Part shown: positions 61,552 through 64,000 of the stretch, in pieces
How positions within the stretch are numbered: the first letter of the stretch is position 1
Layout of the letters: each line of letters begins with the position of its first letter
NCBI GenBank assembly: GCA_024516035.1
Contig: CM044967.1
Span: 16,962,810 to 17,026,809, forward strand
Reading direction: 5' to 3'
Length of the DNA: 64,000 nt
Origin: Bactericera cockerelli
Taxonomy: Eukaryota; Arthropoda; Insecta; Hemiptera; Triozidae
Notes under the pieces: model-generated
Told to the model about the DNA's origin: nothing
Seen by the model: only the letters and a program-made list of their open reading frames with translations
The model's database searches: none
Made by a program: the position numbers and the translations under genes

Positions 61552-61665
61552 CTTGTAATCCGGGGCGAAATTAATGCCTGAGGCATTCTCTGCCTCTTGA
61601 CTCCGGTTGTCTTTGGTCGGTAAGTCAGTGATTCAAAACACAAAAAAAAAGTGAGATGTTCTACT
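61552..61665. repeat. LINE-tail-like hairpin and motif M
   Basis: 61573-61600 holds AATGCC tga GGCATT with gaggcagag on the other side, like the family E/K hairpins in reverse. Motif M follows at 61622-61665 (aaaaaagtgagatgttctac and tagat). Confidence 0.5.
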
Positions 61666-61889
61666 AGATTAACAATTTAAATAGTGTTTGAGCAGTTAGA
61701 GTTGTCTAGTTTGGAAATCCACATACGCTGAGGGTTTGTGAGTTCGCGTCACAACCAAGGAATCTGACCAGATAACTATTTTTACCACAATAGATCTGCT
61801 AGAAATATAGGCTGTATGTTTCTAATTTCATACTCTTTGGGCAGTTTGAAACAATGTTCAGTATAGTCGAATCTATTAATTTATAAGAG

Positions 61890-62105
61890 AAATCAAGCAA
61901 CCAGTTTTTTTCTTAAAACCAGTTTTCTTTTATAAAGAGCTTATTTTCCCCTATAGAGAGGTGAATTTGACCTAAAAATCGTTCTCTTGAGTCCAGATCT
62001 CTCTTATAAAGAGGTTATTTTCCCAAGAGAGGTGTATTCAACCTAAATATCATTCTCTTGAATCCGGGTTTCTCTTATATCCAGGTTTTTCTTATATCCA
62101 GGTTT
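61890..62105. repeat. degenerate tandem repeat
   Basis: About three decayed ~75-80 bp units with ctcttataaagaggttattt and gttctcttgaatccgggttt, ending in two short copies of ttcttatatccaggttt. Related text occurs near 43290. Confidence 0.65.
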
Positions 62106-63041
62106 GCTTGTATACTTATGAGCAAAGTTCTGTGCCAACCTGATATGTAATCTTGAAGTCAGTTGACAAGAAGCAATGTTTCATTCTTATTCTTCTCTTT
62201 TTTTTTTATTAAATTTATTCTCATTTTTATGTGTGAGACAAAGAACTGTTTATTGAGTTACTTCACAAGTACAGAAAAAAGTAAAAGAAATATTCACGAA
62301 AGCATTTCAACACGAAATTCGATAAATGTTACGCACGGGGGCTTTTCTCATTCTCTTCTGGGAAATTAAAAAATGATCGGAAAACGAGTATGGGAGTTTC
62401 TTTCCCTCGTTTTGAACTGGCTTTCGATTCTGAAGGGAGATTTTACGTTTGGAAGGAAACTTTTCCTTTGAAAAGGGCTCTTTTTGGTTTTTAGAGGGTA
62501 TTAAAAGGATTTTATTGAATAGGATAAGAGCTAAATAAATAAAGGATTGGCCATTTTTGTGGTCTTCAATTTGCGTTCAGTAAATGGATAAAATGTAAAA
62601 CTAGCTTAAACTTTTCATCCAATTTCGTGAAACAGTTCGAACCGTAACATTTTCTACTTCTTAATAATCTATTTCTATCATGGTTATTTTTTAAAAAGAC
62701 TATAAATGAGCAAGCTATTTTTTAAGAACTGTAAATTAATATTATTGTTGGTATCTTTTTCACCTGGAACTAGTAACTTGACCACTAGCTTAGAAAACAA
62801 AGTCCATTCAAATTCGCGTAAAGTTTCTCTCAAGAAGCTCAGTTTTTTTCAGTAATAAATATATGCTTTTTTAAGGGAGGTTTTGGGCAGCATCCAATTC
62901 CTGGAAAGTATTACACATTCAAAGATTCCAAATTACAATTTAATGGAAGTGGTCATACCTTAATTCTTTCCTTTCTCTATGACTGGCAAGAAGTCAGGGG
63001 TTGAAAACTTTACTAAACTTTATAAGACTTAATAATTATTA
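62106..63041. other. no gene recognised
   Basis: AT-rich non-coding sequence. Short frames lack motifs. Confidence 0.5.
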
Positions 63042-63093
63042 CCGACCTCAGTAGCTTGATCGATAAGGTGGCAAACTTGTACCCTGGGGTCTA
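63042..63093 (+). mobile_element. SINE family A, head fragment
   Basis: accgacctcagtagcttgat, then ggtggcaaacttgtaccctg; truncated before the B box. Confidence 0.7.
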
Positions 63094-63129
63094 TTACATA
63101 AAGCACTTTACACTTCATACTTGACGAAT

Positions 63130-63240
63130 TCATACTTCAAGATTCAAATGCTGAGGTGTGAAAAACGCTCTATACACAGAAAGAGACAGCGCGGCAGAGT
63201 GTAAGGGAACGGATATATTATGTAGTAAACCATCTAATAA
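63130..63240 (+). repeat. unclassified repeat Q, copy 2
   Basis: Matches the reverse of 41545-41640: gctgaggtgtgaaaaacgct, agaaagagacagcgcggcag, agtgtaagggaacgga. Upstream are two near-repeats (cacttcatacttgacgaatt, catacttcaagattcaaa). Confidence 0.6.
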
Positions 63241-63661
63241 ACTCTAAATTAGCCACTGGTTCTTAGAACTTTTGTTAATTCCTTTTCTAGAAAAGATTAA
63301 ACGGACGATATGATAAGTATAATTGTTTTGCAATAGCTTTTTTTACTTTCTATTTCCTATAAAGTAGTGTAGAAAGTATTTTATTTCCTTCCAGCTATAT
63401 AGTCTATCCACAGTACCACCGAATAGTTTTCAATAACGGACTTCGGTATTCCAGAAATTCATCCATCGCGTCTCATTTTTTCCAACGTGAAAAAAAACCG
63501 GGGAATTTTTTTCCAGAGAAAAGATTCACATGCACAACTTATGCATTCAGCTCTCGACCTATAATGATAGAACCACAAAAAACCAATTTGTTCCCGAGAA
63601 AAGCGTGCCAAGACATCTTTGCGGTTAAGTGAAAATTTTAAATAAAAGTTAAAAAAAGTTA
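63241..63661. other. no gene recognised
   Basis: AT-rich non-coding sequence. Confidence 0.5.
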
Positions 63662-63772
63662 TCATTTTCGTGATGTCACAACTACTTAAACTCGCTGTTA
63701 CTAAATCTACGCTGAATCCGGGACTTCAGGTTAAAAGTCCGCCACAGTAGCTTATCAATCTACCGACCTTAG
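63662..63772 (-). mobile_element. tRNA-derived SINE, family A, copy 14
   Basis: Diverged reverse copy: cgtgatgtcacaactactta, ctaaatctacgctgaatccg; the B-box part is deleted and the head rearranged (ccacagtagcttatcaatct). Confidence 0.75.
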
Positions 63773-64000
63773 TACATTTAAATTTAGAATGTATTAACTC
63801 TATTTTCCGAAATATGAGCTCAGAAACTGTGATTTAGACTCTTTCACATATTTTTGTATATTAAAATAATTAAATAACATACTGTAATGTTTTGATTCCC
63901 TAAGAACTTTAAAAAAAAAACTGCGTTTTCTTTAAAGATGTGTTCTTGTAAGAGATGTAGTCTTTTTAGAGAAGTGTTCTCTTTAGAGATGTAGTTCTTT
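63773..64000. other. no gene; short degenerate repeats at the end
   Basis: The last ~80 bases repeat gttctctttagagatgtagt in two to three imperfect copies. Confidence 0.5.

Overview
The window is eukaryotic, almost certainly arthropod and probably insect DNA. It is AT-rich and gene-poor, with spliced genes that have GT-AG introns. It carries an insect-type Jockey LINE, a Helitron, a mariner and many tRNA-derived SINEs, and the clearest host gene is synaptotagmin 7. A sap-feeding hemipteran is possible, but nothing here proves it.

Layout. Bases 1-1250 are a ~95-106 bp tandem array and its diverged continuation. A nearly intact 4.4 kb Jockey-type retrotransposon (1267-5707, 16-bp target-site duplication) sits in the leader of a large Helitron and ends exactly at the Helitron start codon. 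The Helitron protein (5723-11443, 1906 aa) is open throughout and joins an OTU-protease-like domain, a recently expanded charged repeat, a two-tyrosine HUH Rep domain and a PIF1-type helicase. A TG microsatellite and a Helitron 3' end (CTAG at 11962) follow. At 15117-17514 lie the last two coding exons of a GC-rich gene, tentatively a dysfusion/NPAS4-like bHLH-PAS factor. Its final intron contains a 38-bp minisatellite.

From 24.6 to 32.7 kb two genes in the same orientation encode secreted, probably furin-processed proteins of 164 and 537 aa. They share leader length, a phase-0 intron after codon 9 and TATA/initiator promoters, but their mature parts are unrelated. At 49130-50420 an apparently complete mariner with a 349-aa transposase has inserted into a SINE. 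A single-exon synaptotagmin 7 reading frame occupies 53765-54892.

The rest is a mosaic of short elements. It includes several tRNA-headed SINE families, a 5S-rRNA-headed SINE whose body also occurs behind a tRNA head, LINE 3' tails sharing a hairpin, two LINE reverse-transcriptase remnants, a 264-bp non-autonomous Helitron, a TTA-flanked MITE whose empty site is present elsewhere in the window, a fold-back element and a perfect 62-bp palindrome. Three tiny A-tailed insertions (19-34 bp body, identical first base, 10-11 bp duplications) look like an undescribed micro-retroposon. The novelty candidates I rank highest are these micro-retroposons, the secreted-protein gene pair, the SINEs with exchanged heads and the OTU-Helitron with the Jockey at its start codon.
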